Shown one piece after another: positions 23,188 to 32,338 of a stretch of DNA of 46,920 nucleotides; within the stretch, counting starts at the first letter, position 1; the number at the start of each line of letters is the position of its first letter. A program made the translations under genes and the position numbers. The DNA is from a virus, in IMG/VR virus record IMGVR_UViG_3300008267_000084, positions 1 through 46,920 of that record; one strand, given 5' to 3'. A model generated the notes under the pieces. That model saw nothing but the letters and a program-made list of their open reading frames with translations, made no database searches and had not been told where the DNA came from.

Positions 23188-25433
23188 TGGCAGCAACGGA
23201 ACAAATCATAATTGAATATATTGCTCAAGTCGAGGGGATGAAAGCCCAACTTAAAACCGTTGAGGCTTCGCTAAAGCGTGTTGAAAATGCTGGTAAAGAA
23301 TCAGCAGATGCTACCAAAAGACACTTCCAATCATCAGCCGATTCTATTAAACAAGGTGCAACATCTATTGCTAGTGCATTAGGTTTAGCGTTTGGTGTTC
23401 ATAAGGTAATTGAGTTCGGTAAAGAGTCAATAAAAGCATTTACAGAGGCAGAAGAAAACGCACACAAGTTAAGATTTGCAGTAGAGAAAATAGGTGGTGA
23501 GGGGTCTAGTGCTTTTGGTAAGCTATTAAAGCAATCAGAGGAATTACAAAAGATTACTATATTTTCGGATGATTCAATCCAACAAGCCCAAACCGCTTTA
23601 GCAACATTCGGTTTAACATCAGACCAAATAGAAGCCCTTATCCCTCAGATTACGGATATGGCATCAGCTACGGGAACAGACTTAGCAACAGCTACCCAAA
23701 AAGCTATTCAAGGTATTAACGGGCAAACACGAGGGTTAAAAGAAGTTGGTATTCAGTTTAGTGATACAGGAAGTAAGACCGAAAACCTAGCTATCTTAAC
23801 AGAGAAGCTAACTAAGTTTCAAGGTGCAAGTGCTGAAGCATTAGAAACAACAGCAGGAAAGGCTAAGAGATTAGAAAACGCATTTGGTGATATTCAAGAA
23901 CGTATTGGAGAGTACTTAGTTGGTGAGGGTGCTGCGATATTAGATAACTTCGAAATAGTATTTGGCGGTAAGGCTCAAGAAATTGCAACAAGAAACGCAA
24001 CGGGTGGAGCTATTAAAATACTTGAGGAAGTTAATGAAAAGAACATCGAAAAGATTAAGTCGGGGGAGAAAACAAAGTATCAAGTAATCTTAGATAACAA
24101 TAAGTTTATCGCAGAGTTATTTGAGGCTAGAGGTAAACAAGAAAACGCAGAGCAACAAAAGAATATTGACGCTCAGATAAAGGCTGTTCAAAAGTTTAAC
24201 GAAGATTTACGTAATCTAGGTAAAGAGAATAAGATAAAAGATGACGCTACCACAGGCAAGGATGCACAAGTAAAAGAGCAAAAAGATTTACTTGAGGAAT
24301 TGCGTAATTTAGATATTCAAGCGGATGAAGCTAGTTTGGCTCAAATGGCAAAGAGTGAATCTGAAAAGATTGAGTTAGCTAGAGCAAGTGCAATCCAACA
24401 AGTAAAATTAGCCGAGAAAACCGCTATTGATTCAGGTGTTGCAGAGGCTGATGCTAAGTTAATATCCCAAAATGCGATAAGCAATATTAATAAGACGTTT
24501 GATGATAAACAATTAGACCAAGAAGAAAAACTTTGGCAAGAGGCTATTGCTATTGCAGAATCCGAAGGAGATAAAGAGGCTCAAGTTGTTGTAGGTAAGT
24601 TAAAAGAAAGATTAGCAGAGGAAGAAAGATTAGTAAAAGAGTCTGAGGCAAGAAAACAACAAGCAAGAAGACAAACTGAGGAAGCTGTTGGAGCTTCTAT
24701 TGATGCGTTTGCTCAAATATCAGCCAATGAAACAGAAAGAGAGATTCAGGATATTGATAAGAAAACTAACAAGCAGATTGAAAGTTTAAACTACCAATTA
24801 GAACATAAGTTAATCTCTCAAGAAACATACGACCAAAAGGTTGAGGCATTAGAAAAGGAGAAAGCGGAGAAACAAAGAAAATTAAAGAAGCAACAATTTG
24901 AAACTGATAGACAAATTGCACTTGTTAAGGCTATTATTGCAACAGCCCAAGCGGTTATCACTCAGTTTGCAGAAACGGGATACTACGGAGCTATATTGGC
25001 TGGTGTTGTGGGTGCTGCTCAAATATCAATCATTGCTTCTGAGCCTACACCACAATTTGAAAAGGGTGGTAAGGTAAAAGGCAAAAGACATAGACAAGGA
25101 GGTACTCTTATAGAGGCTGAAAAGGATGAGTGGATTATTAACAGAAAGGATTCCATCAAAAATGATAAGCTACTAGAAGCTATTAATAAAGGTAGTGCCG
25201 ACAAGTTTATTTTTGACCACTATATTGCTCCATCGTTAAAGGCTCAACAAAAAAAGAATATTGAAGCTAGAGAAAAGTCATTTGCTAGTAACTTAGCAAG
25301 TTCAATGAATCTTAATTTTAAAGATGGCAATTTATTAGACAGCCTAAAGCAAGTAAGAAAAAACGATAAAGAGATTGCACACTTTTTAGTTAGAGAGTTA
25401 AAGCCACGAGATAGAGATGCAAGGAGGATTTAA
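23187..25433 (+). CDS. Tail tape measure protein
   Basis: A 748-residue protein, long and Ala/Gln/Glu/Lys-rich, with extended coiled coils (residues 10-50 and 410-570). A hydrophobic stretch follows at about 575-612 (ATAQAVITQFAETGYYGAILAGVVGAAQISI). The C-terminus has the FEKGGKVKGKRHRQGGTLIEA phrase common to tape measure proteins. It sets tail length and helps DNA entry. At roughly 1.5 angstroms per residue it predicts a tail near 110 nm. It starts at TAATG after the chaperone frame. Confidence 0.9.
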   Translation: MAATEQIIIEYIAQVEGMKAQLKTVEASLKRVENAGKESADATKRHFQSSADSIKQGATSIASALGLAFGVHKVIEFGKESIKAFTEAEENAHKLRFAVEKIGGEGSSAFGKLLKQSEELQKITIFSDDSIQQAQTALATFGLTSDQIEALIPQITDMASATGTDLATATQKAIQGINGQTRGLKEVGIQFSDTGSKTENLAILTEKLTKFQGASAEALETTAGKAKRLENAFGDIQERIGEYLVGEGAAILDNFEIVFGGKAQEIATRNATGGAIKILEEVNEKNIEKIKSGEKTKYQVILDNNKFIAELFEARGKQENAEQQKNIDAQIKAVQKFNEDLRNLGKENKIKDDATTGKDAQVKEQKDLLEELRNLDIQADEASLAQMAKSESEKIELARASAIQQVKLAEKTAIDSGVAEADAKLISQNAISNINKTFDDKQLDQEEKLWQEAIAIAESEGDKEAQVVVGKLKERLAEEERLVKESEARKQQARRQTEEAVGASIDAFAQISANETEREIQDIDKKTNKQIESLNYQLEHKLISQETYDQKVEALEKEKAEKQRKLKKQQFETDRQIALVKAIIATAQAVITQFAETGYYGAILAGVVGAAQISIIASEPTPQFEKGGKVKGKRHRQGGTLIEAEKDEWIINRKDSIKNDKLLEAINKGSADKFIFDHYIAPSLKAQQKKNIEAREKSFASNLASSMNLNFKDGNLLDSLKQVRKNDKEIAHFLVRELKPRDRDARRI

Positions 25434-27490
25434 TGTTTGAATTTTGGATAGATGGCGTTCGATACCAAGACCCTTTAAACTGGAAAGATTTTAAAGAGAG
25501 TATTGAGTTTGACGACCAATTAAAAGTATTTATATTCAAGTATGAAAACAAGTTAAGGTTTTCAGGAGATGCGTATGCTTATTTGTATAGCAAACGAGGC
25601 ACGAATGGGATTTGTTATGTAGCAGATATTATAATTAAAAAGAGTTGTGCAAACGGAACGCCTAAACAGATAGTGAAAGGTAAAATATTTGTTTCTGATT
25701 GTTTGTTCTTTATAAATAATTGTATAGTAGAATGTTCCATCCACGATGATAACTATTCGGCTTTACTATTTAATAACAAAGATATTAAAGTTCAGTTTGA
25801 GCAGTTTTGGAGTAAGAATCATGTAATTGGTAACGATACTACAGTCGGATTAGGTTTAACATACCTAAACACTGTAACAACCCAAATGAAACAGCAGATT
25901 AATTACTTTAATCCTATCACTGGTGCTTTGGTTGGGGGACAAGATACGTCCATATACTATTTACACGATGCGTTTAATTACTTGGTTGGTTTTTTAACTG
26001 ATGGACAATGTACATTTAGAAGTAATTACCTAGATTGGACTCAACCGATTGTAACAGAAGCCGATAAGGTAAAGCAGTTAGTTATTACAACGGGTTATAA
26101 TATACGTGTTTACGGGACAAACACCCAAATACCATTAGCTGTAACCTTTGACGAATTATTTAAAGAGGTTAATAGGCTTTATGCTATTGTTCTTTATATT
26201 GAATACGACTCATTAGGGAATCCAGTAATAGTTATTGAAGATGAGGCTTCAGTAAGACAAGATGCAAACTTAATAACACTAAATAGCGTTCCTGATGTTA
26301 GAGAGAAAGCTGATAATGCCTTGTTGTTTGGTAGCATTAGAATTGGTAGTCCATCAACAGCTTATATTAGTTCAATACACTCGTATCCACCCGCTCCAAA
26401 CATTTCTTTTGGAGAGGAAAATATGTACTTAAACGGAGAGTGTAACACCGCTACTCAAAAAGATTTATTTGGACAATTTGTTTGTGATAGTAATATTATT
26501 CAGGAATTAACACTAACAAACACTAGTAATACTGGATACGATTCTAATATATTCTTTATAGAAGTAGACCCTGCGTCAGTAACATTTGGAGGGGTTTATA
26601 ATGCTATTAAAACAGCAAACTATGACGACCCAACTAAATACCACTATAACGATAGTTTATTAAACGTCAATGTAGTGGATAGAACTTTGTTACATAATAG
26701 TGTTTCTAATTCTGTTGGATTAAGTGGAACGAATCTAACCAACTACTCAACAGGGGTAACGTCTTCTGTATTACTAGGAAGCCATTATAATTGCGCTTCA
26801 GGTGTTCCAGTATTACCACAAACAAGTGCTTATTCGGATTTAAACTTTATAATTGATAACGCTGTTGTATTTGATGGGATTAATTATACAGCATTGGAGG
26901 ATGGGAGTTATTCTTTTATATATCAAGTGCAATACTCGATAGAAAATTATATAGCACTTTGTTATTCAACTACAATCAATAGAGAGGTAACTATAACTAA
27001 TATTGTAAGAAGATACAATTCTTTAAACGTGTTGCAAGAAACAAAAACATACACAGGAACAACAAGATTCTCGGCTGGTAGTTACTTAGAAACTTTTTCA
27101 CCAACATTCGCAATGGAAACTGGTGATTATATCAAAGCATCTTCTAGTTTTACATCTGAGCCTATTGTTTATACCGTAAATAGCGCTTGTAAGGTTACGA
27201 TGAATCTTATTGCTGGGTCGCTAGTGTTTTTTCAAGCAACATCAACCCCAACTTATAACGGACAAATAACAGCTAGTGATTCATTAAACTATTTGTGTAA
27301 CATTATAAACTTCAACTATCCAATAGATGAAACAAGTTTTGATATACTAAAGAGTAGCATATTTAACTCTATTTTATTTAATACAGATGGTATAGCTAAT
27401 AAAAAGGCTTGGATAAAAAGAGTAACAAGAACAACATCGACTTCTGAAACAGAATGGGAGTTAATTAGCAACGTAAATAATAGTCAATAA
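25433..27490 (+). CDS. Baseplate/distal tail protein
   Basis: A 685-residue beta-rich protein coupled to the tape measure by TAATG. The N-terminus (MFEFWIDGVRYQDPLNWKDF) resembles distal-tail or tail-hub starts, and the rest is Asn/Thr/Ser-rich. Position after the tape measure is where the distal tail and hub genes lie. It probably forms the tail tip; no enzyme motif is seen. Confidence 0.7.
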   Translation: MFEFWIDGVRYQDPLNWKDFKESIEFDDQLKVFIFKYENKLRFSGDAYAYLYSKRGTNGICYVADIIIKKSCANGTPKQIVKGKIFVSDCLFFINNCIVECSIHDDNYSALLFNNKDIKVQFEQFWSKNHVIGNDTTVGLGLTYLNTVTTQMKQQINYFNPITGALVGGQDTSIYYLHDAFNYLVGFLTDGQCTFRSNYLDWTQPIVTEADKVKQLVITTGYNIRVYGTNTQIPLAVTFDELFKEVNRLYAIVLYIEYDSLGNPVIVIEDEASVRQDANLITLNSVPDVREKADNALLFGSIRIGSPSTAYISSIHSYPPAPNISFGEENMYLNGECNTATQKDLFGQFVCDSNIIQELTLTNTSNTGYDSNIFFIEVDPASVTFGGVYNAIKTANYDDPTKYHYNDSLLNVNVVDRTLLHNSVSNSVGLSGTNLTNYSTGVTSSVLLGSHYNCASGVPVLPQTSAYSDLNFIIDNAVVFDGINYTALEDGSYSFIYQVQYSIENYIALCYSTTINREVTITNIVRRYNSLNVLQETKTYTGTTRFSAGSYLETFSPTFAMETGDYIKASSSFTSEPIVYTVNSACKVTMNLIAGSLVFFQATSTPTYNGQITASDSLNYLCNIINFNYPIDETSFDILKSSIFNSILFNTDGIANKKAWIKRVTRTTSTSETEWELISNVNNSQ

Positions 27491-29133
27491 TGGCAACTTG
27501 GATTCCAAATCAACCCGTGTTTTTCGGTGATACAAATACTTGTGATGGTGATGAGATTACCATTAATCAAATAGTTGATAACACGGATGTTACTCAATTT
27601 CAATTTGAATTAGAGCCTTGTATTTCTGCTCCGCAATTAGTGCCTGACCCTAATTTTGGGGACACAGATAATTATGTATTGTCTGAAAATTGGAGCATAG
27701 CAGATAATCAATTATGCCTTACTGGAACGCCCGAAGTTGGAGCAAGTGCTGGAACTGGAACAGGAGGGGTTACGTTTTTATCAATCTTTACAGCAGATAA
27801 ATACTACCAAGTAACTATTATTGTTGATTCAATTTCAGTAGGGGGAGAGGTAGATGTAAAGATAGGGGCTAAAACTATTGGAACAATAACATCTACTGGA
27901 ACACACACTTTTTACGGGTTTGCAGATACGCCTTTTGGAGTATTTGATTATCCGTTGTTCTTAGTAGCTATGACTACTGATACAAACATTTGCATATCAT
28001 CTTTGACCGCTTTAGAGATTTTAACAATATTTAAGTTCCCTATTTATGACGGCAACGGAGTTAATGTTGCGGAATTTGGATATGTAGATGGAGGGGTTGA
28101 TGGATTTACTTTTGTAGATAACACTGTTACAGTGTCTATTGATTGGGCTGAATTGGGTCTATCAAATGGGTGTTATTATATCTGCTTATTAGACCCTTGT
28201 GAAAACACAAACGGGCAAAATTACCCTCCTGATATTGATAATTGCGAGATTACAGGAAGTGCAACAGGGTGGACGTTGGCAGGAAATGCAACATACGGAG
28301 CTGATGCTATATCTTCAGGGGTTGGAGCGTTCGGCACAATGGAACAAACAGGCGTATTTAATAGCTTTACAACAACCTATTCGGTTACTATTGAGGTAAC
28401 TGCTGTAACTGGTACTTTAAGTGTGTTTTTTGGCTCTAATATAGTGGCGAACATAACTACAATCGGGACTCATATTGTAACTGGTGTCCCATCTAGTACT
28501 TTTTCTTTATTGATTCGTTCGTTGATTAATAATAGTATGACTATAGCCTCTGCTTGTGCTACACCTATAACAACATACGTTTGTAATCAACAATCTAACA
28601 ACTTTTCATTAGCAGATTATACAGGAATTTGTACTAAACTAATTAACGCTTGTAATAACGAAAACGGATTAGGATTTAACTTTAATGGGTCGGGGTTTAC
28701 TCCTAGAATAAGACTTGAAGCTAAGTTAAGACAATCTAAATACGCTAACGAACGCACAATCTTTGAAGATAGTTTAGGAGATAAGAAGGTAGTGTATTTT
28801 AGTGGACGCAAAACAAAAGATTTGTGTATTGACTTACAACCCGAATATGTACACGATTTTCTACGATTGCTTTTAGGCTTTGACAATGTTTATATTGATA
28901 CTGAATTATATTCGGTAGAAGATGACGAGTATTCGGTAGAGTATGATGACTCTCAAGATAACTTAGGAAAAGTAAGAATTGCAGTAAGCAAACGAGCGCA
29001 AAATATTAAAAACATTAACTGCTCAGACACTCAAAATGTTTGTACCTTGCCTCCTGATTACTTGCTTAGAGCCAACGACTTAGGATATAGAATTGTTCAA
29101 ACAGATGGTTATGGAATTTTAATTAACGGATAA
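27490..29133 (+). CDS. Tail tip protein with two related beta-sandwich modules
   Basis: A 547-residue protein. Two segments, at about 51-172 and 249-356, look like copies of one jelly-roll module: YYQVTIIVDSISVGGEVDVK...TSTGTHTFYG and YSVTIEVTAVTGTLSVFFG...TTIGTHIVTG. Such modules often bind sugars. The C-terminus (RIVQTDGYGILING) is typical of baseplate-attached proteins. It is TAATG-coupled to the preceding gene. Receptor or glycan contact is the likely task. Confidence 0.65.
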   Translation: MATWIPNQPVFFGDTNTCDGDEITINQIVDNTDVTQFQFELEPCISAPQLVPDPNFGDTDNYVLSENWSIADNQLCLTGTPEVGASAGTGTGGVTFLSIFTADKYYQVTIIVDSISVGGEVDVKIGAKTIGTITSTGTHTFYGFADTPFGVFDYPLFLVAMTTDTNICISSLTALEILTIFKFPIYDGNGVNVAEFGYVDGGVDGFTFVDNTVTVSIDWAELGLSNGCYYICLLDPCENTNGQNYPPDIDNCEITGSATGWTLAGNATYGADAISSGVGAFGTMEQTGVFNSFTTTYSVTIEVTAVTGTLSVFFGSNIVANITTIGTHIVTGVPSSTFSLLIRSLINNSMTIASACATPITTYVCNQQSNNFSLADYTGICTKLINACNNENGLGFNFNGSGFTPRIRLEAKLRQSKYANERTIFEDSLGDKKVVYFSGRKTKDLCIDLQPEYVHDFLRLLLGFDNVYIDTELYSVEDDEYSVEYDDSQDNLGKVRIAVSKRAQNIKNINCSDTQNVCTLPPDYLLRANDLGYRIVQTDGYGILING

Positions 29134-29136
29134 AAA

Positions 29137-29673
29137 ATGGCAGATAAAAGTGTACCCCAATTAACAGCAATAACTTCAACAACTTCAGGTGATTTATATC
29201 ACGTTGTAAGAAGTAGTATTGATTATAAAATTGATTACGATGATTTAGAGGAATCTATTAGAGGTGGGGCAGATGCTGATACTATCTATTACGCTTCGCT
29301 AGTTATCGCATCGGCTGATGTTCTAACACTAAACGCTACTCCGTTGTTGCTTATTGCAGCGCCAGCAGCAGGAATTCATATTCATGTGATTAAGTCTTCT
29401 GTAAAGGTTACGTTTAATACAACAGCTTATGCAGCAAATATGCACATTGATATTTACACCGATACAGCAGTAATCCAACAAGAGCGAATTTCATCTTGTT
29501 TAAATGCAACTGTTACTCGTACATCTCAAGGGCAACCTCAAGCAATTTCGGCAGCAACAGACACTCAATTAATCGGTGGTAAAGCTGTTTATGTAAAAGT
29601 GCCAACAGGAAACCCAACAACAGGAGATAGTGATATTGAAGTATTTGTATCTTATAAATTAGTAACCGAATAA
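29137..29673 (+). CDS. Tail fibre-type structural protein
   Basis: A 178-residue protein. Its start, VPQLTAITSTTSGDLYHVVRSSIDYKID, is of a kind widespread at the N-termini of phage fibre proteins, where it docks to the baseplate. The rest is a small beta domain (VIKSSVKVTFNTTAYAANMHIDIYT) that may be the tip. It begins 4 bases after the previous stop. Confidence 0.65.
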   Translation: MADKSVPQLTAITSTTSGDLYHVVRSSIDYKIDYDDLEESIRGGADADTIYYASLVIASADVLTLNATPLLLIAAPAAGIHIHVIKSSVKVTFNTTAYAANMHIDIYTDTAVIQQERISSCLNATVTRTSQGQPQAISAATDTQLIGGKAVYVKVPTGNPTTGDSDIEVFVSYKLVTE

Positions 29674-29682
29674 GTTATAATT

Positions 29683-29724
29683 GCGTTGTAACTTAGTGCG
29701 TTGTAGCCTATTCGTTCAAGGCTA
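29683..29724 (+). promoter_or_regulatory. Leader of the tail-tube candidate: direct repeat and hairpin
   Basis: GCGTTGTA occurs at 29683-29690 and 29698-29705. A 6-bp hairpin TAGCCT/AGGCTA (29704-29709 with 29719-29724, 9-base loop) follows. The leader then becomes pure AT and ends in A7 before the ATG at 29757. It may be a weak terminator, an RNA stabiliser or a translation signal. Confidence 0.45.
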
Positions 29725-29756
29725 AATTGAATGATTAAAAATTAAATTATAAAAAA

Positions 29757-30317
29757 ATGGCAAATTGTGTTAGTTATGAATGTGATGATGCGTTAGGCAC
29801 ACACCTTCTTAATGAATGTGCAGAGGAGCTATTGGCTGGGATTAGTGGAACAGTTCTTTTAGAATGTAACCACCAATTAACAGACCCAAGTTCAGCAGCG
29901 CAAATAAATGCTGAGATTGCAGCAGGTAGAGCAACTCTATTTGACAATCTTAAAATAGGATTAGGCGACCCAACGCCTGTAACAGTAGACTCGAATATAG
30001 TAGGAGGAACACCTAAATTGGTGACTTATGACCGTTCGGGAACAGCTATTGATGCAAACGTAAATCAAAATAACATCAACACTTACAACCAGCTTTTAGG
30101 TGGTAAAGTAATGGGCGGTGCTATTATGTATTTAAAGGGAACAGAAGAAAGCACAGCGGGTGCAAAGGTTTTATGGATTGATGCAGCTATCACTTTCACG
30201 GGTGGGCTTCCGATTCAGAATGACAACAACGTGAATATGTTCTTTAACAACTCTTTTACTTGGAGAAAAAAGGATATGCCATCGATGTACACAGCGCCAA
30301 CAGGTATCTTTACTTAG
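29757..30317 (+). CDS. Major tail (tube) protein candidate
   Basis: A 186-residue protein with a Cys-rich start (MANCVSYECDDALGTHLLNEC) and a beta-rich body ending in GIFT. An 83-base untranslated leader with A7 before ATG, similar to that of the capsid gene, and a strong terminator right after the stop point to very high expression as an independent product. Size and location in the tail block fit the tube protein, which is not seen elsewhere. Homology was not tested. Confidence 0.6.
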   Translation: MANCVSYECDDALGTHLLNECAEELLAGISGTVLLECNHQLTDPSSAAQINAEIAAGRATLFDNLKIGLGDPTPVTVDSNIVGGTPKLVTYDRSGTAIDANVNQNNINTYNQLLGGKVMGGAIMYLKGTEESTAGAKVLWIDAAITFTGGLPIQNDNNVNMFFNNSFTWRKKDMPSMYTAPTGIFT

Positions 30318-30337
30318 TTCTTGGTTTTAATGGGGAG

Positions 30338-30369
30338 AAACCTTATGCAGAAATGTGTAAGGTTTTTTT
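30338..30369 (+). terminator. Intrinsic terminator after the tail-tube candidate
   Basis: AAACCTTA (30338-30345) and TAAGGTTT (30358-30365) form a perfect 8-bp stem with a 12-base loop. The T-run 30363-30369 follows. It closes the tail transcript just before the promoter of the glycan cassette. Confidence 0.85.
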
Positions 30370-30397
30370 GTTTTAATGAAATAATGTTTTATATTTG
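30367..30397 (+). promoter_or_regulatory. Promoter TTTG-N19-TATATTTG of the glycan cassette
   Basis: TTTG at 30367-30370 shares bases with the terminator's T-run. TATATTTG is at 30390-30397, and the ATG at 30404 is 6 bases further. A leaderless message is predicted. Confidence 0.8.
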
Positions 30398-30403
30398 CCA
30401 ACA

Positions 30404-31228
30404 ATGACTCAAGGCGTTATAATCCTTTCACTAAACAAGCCCTCATATTCAATGGGAGCGTATAATCTAGCTTTATCAATTAAGCATTACAACCCTTCTA
30501 TACATATAACATTAGTAACGGATAACGAACACCAAAAGCATTACAGACCCGAACACTATTTAGTATTTAACTCTATTAAGACAATCGCAAGGCATCATTA
30601 TATTAACGATGGAATGTTTCAACCAGCATTAGCTAAGTTAAATATTTATCGTTATTCGTCCTACGATAAAACGCTTTATATTGATGCAGATAGTTTAGTC
30701 TTACAAGATATTCAACCAATGTTCGATAAGCTATTAGGTAACGAATTTAAGGGCAATGTGCTAGATAATTACGTACAATGGACTGATGCGGAAACATTTA
30801 AAGACTTCTTTGGAGTAGAGCAAGGGTTAATGATTAACTCTAGTTGGTTTTATTTCGAAGGTAAAAGTGTATTTGAACAGGCGAATGACTTTTATAGTAA
30901 GGGATTTGATAAAGAAAAGATAACGCCTAAATGGGGGCTGTCATATCCCGATGAACTATTCTTAAATGCTTCGCTAATCAAATTAGGTATTAATCCAAAG
31001 GTTGATTTTGAGCCTATGTTCTTTGGTAATCTAATAGATGAACGCACCCTATCTGCGTTGCAAAATGACTTCTTTATGTTTACTTTATATGGTGGACGGA
31101 ACACGGTAAGAAGTATTTACGTAGATTTCTACGATAGGTTGTGTCAAAATATGAACAGAGCAAGAGGCTTTGAACACTTGTTTAAAGCTAGAGATATATT
31201 GAATAATAAACACGTTAATAATAAATAA
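30404..31228 (+). CDS. GT8-like glycosyltransferase
   Basis: A 274-residue protein from the ATG at 30404 (a TTG three codons upstream lies in the -7 element and is rejected). It has the GT-A fold pattern: SMGAYNLALSIKHYNPSIHITLVTD at 15-39 in two parts, KTLYIDADSLVL with the metal-binding DAD (94-96), and a C-terminal PDELFLNASLIKLG region. It transfers a sugar from a nucleotide donor, acceptor unknown. It opens the glycan cassette. Confidence 0.75.
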   Translation: MTQGVIILSLNKPSYSMGAYNLALSIKHYNPSIHITLVTDNEHQKHYRPEHYLVFNSIKTIARHHYINDGMFQPALAKLNIYRYSSYDKTLYIDADSLVLQDIQPMFDKLLGNEFKGNVLDNYVQWTDAETFKDFFGVEQGLMINSSWFYFEGKSVFEQANDFYSKGFDKEKITPKWGLSYPDELFLNASLIKLGINPKVDFEPMFFGNLIDERTLSALQNDFFMFTLYGGRNTVRSIYVDFYDRLCQNMNRARGFEHLFKARDILNNKHVNNK

Positions 31229-31232
31229 AACT

Positions 31233-31403
31233 ATGGAACTAACAGAAGAAGAAGTGTTAATCTTAAAGGAACTTATAAAGACTAATAATCTATATATGAA
31301 AGGCAAGGTTTTAACTAACCCTAAAAGAGAAAGTCTTATAATGAGAATACAAGAAGAATCAAAAAAGAAATGGTATCAAAAAATCTTTAGTTTGAATGAT
31401 TAA
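31233..31403 (+). CDS. Small helical protein in the glycan cassette
   Basis: A 56-residue charged protein (MELTEEEVLILKELIKTNN...) with two helices and the ending KKKWYQKIFSLND. It starts 4 bases after the glycosyltransferase and overlaps the next ORF by 8 bases. Function unknown. Confidence 0.6.
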   Translation: MELTEEEVLILKELIKTNNLYMKGKVLTNPKRESLIMRIQEESKKKWYQKIFSLND

Positions 31404-31524
31404 ACACATCGACATAAACAAAGTAAACGGCTCTACTACAATAGTAAAAGGTGTGCCTTGTTTTAGTATTGCTGTTATGTATCAGTTTGATAAATTGTAT
31501 TATACTTATATTTGTTTAAACTAA
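31396..31524 (+). CDS. Small ORF in the glycan cassette
   Basis: A 42-residue frame (MIKHIDINKVNGSTTIVKG...) whose ends overlap both neighbours, the last base being shared in TAATG. The chain of overlaps supports translation. Function unknown. Confidence 0.55.
   Translation: MIKHIDINKVNGSTTIVKGVPCFSIAVMYQFDKLYYTYICLN
31486..31514 (+). promoter_or_regulatory. Internal promoter TTTG-N17-TATATTTG
   Basis: TTTG at 31486-31489 and TATATTTG at 31507-31514 lie inside the 42-residue ORF, 10 bases before the ATG at 31524. It could give extra transcription of the rest of the glycan cassette. Confidence 0.6.
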
Positions 31525-31628
31525 TGATAGAGAAAGCTATAATATTAATTGTATTTAGTGCTATTGTTTTATTCTTAGGCGGTATGCCTATTTGGATTGA
31601 ATGGCTTGAAAATAGAAAGAAAAAATGA
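31524..31628 (+). CDS. Tiny membrane protein in the glycan cassette
   Basis: A 34-residue frame: one membrane segment (AIILIVFSAIVLFLGGM) and a basic end (WLENRKKK). TAATG upstream and ATGA downstream link it to both neighbours. Two similar tiny membrane proteins occur later in the cassette. Confidence 0.65.
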   Translation: MIEKAIILIVFSAIVLFLGGMPIWIEWLENRKKK

Positions 31629-32338
31629 TTTGCGTTACTTCCATAGCACCCAAACACATTAACGAAGGCATACAGGATAAAGCTGTAAAGTCTTGGATTG
31701 CTCTAGGGTTAAAGGTTTATTCAATGAATAACCAAGCGGAGTGCGACTTATTAGCACCTTTGTATCCTAATGTAACCTTCATTCCTACATTAAGAACAAT
31801 GGAGCATACATTCGGTAAACCTTACCCATCCGTTAATGCTATAATGGATTGGTGTAAGGGACAAATGGAGGCTCACTTCTGTATTATTAATTCAGACATT
31901 GAGTTAAGATGTGATGCTGAAACACTAGAGCGGATTAAAAAAGAAATGGACACATCTATTGTAATGGCTAATCGAGTTAATCATAATGGCGATTATGTAG
32001 GTGCGCAATATTTAGCAGGGATTGATATGTTTTTTATTCACAAAAAATGGTTATATTCGTTCGCTCAAACAATCTTTTGTTTAGGTCAATGCCACTTTGA
32101 TTATTGGATTCCTTATTCAGCAAATCAGAAAGGTATTGAACTAACATTTGTAAAGCAGAACATAGCGTTTCACTTAAATCATAATGCACAATATAACCAC
32201 GACCAATGGTTAAAAACGGGACGTTATTTTATTTGGGAGGCTGGATTATACAACTTTGATAGTACAACGGGAGTAGGTAAAATGAGTACCTACGTTTTTA
32301 ATTACATTTATACTAACGCTAAACGTAAGCAGATATGA
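31625..32338 (+). CDS. Putative glycosyltransferase (GT-A type)
   Basis: A 237-residue protein beginning MICVTSIAPKHINEG with an acidic CIINSDIEL site at about 86-94 that could bind metal and nucleotide sugar, then YLAGIDMFFIHKKW and HFDYWIPY. The pattern resembles small GT-A enzymes of phage and capsule clusters. Its start overlaps the tiny membrane gene and its end overlaps the next transferase. Donor and acceptor are unknown. Confidence 0.65.
   Translation: MICVTSIAPKHINEGIQDKAVKSWIALGLKVYSMNNQAECDLLAPLYPNVTFIPTLRTMEHTFGKPYPSVNAIMDWCKGQMEAHFCIINSDIELRCDAETLERIKKEMDTSIVMANRVNHNGDYVGAQYLAGIDMFFIHKKWLYSFAQTIFCLGQCHFDYWIPYSANQKGIELTFVKQNIAFHLNHNAQYNHDQWLKTGRYFIWEAGLYNFDSTTGVGKMSTYVFNYIYTNAKRKQI

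Noticed and set aside
30395-30403. TTG start three codons upstream of the GT8-like gene
   Set aside because: These bases belong to the TATATTTG -7 box and would not be in the mRNA.
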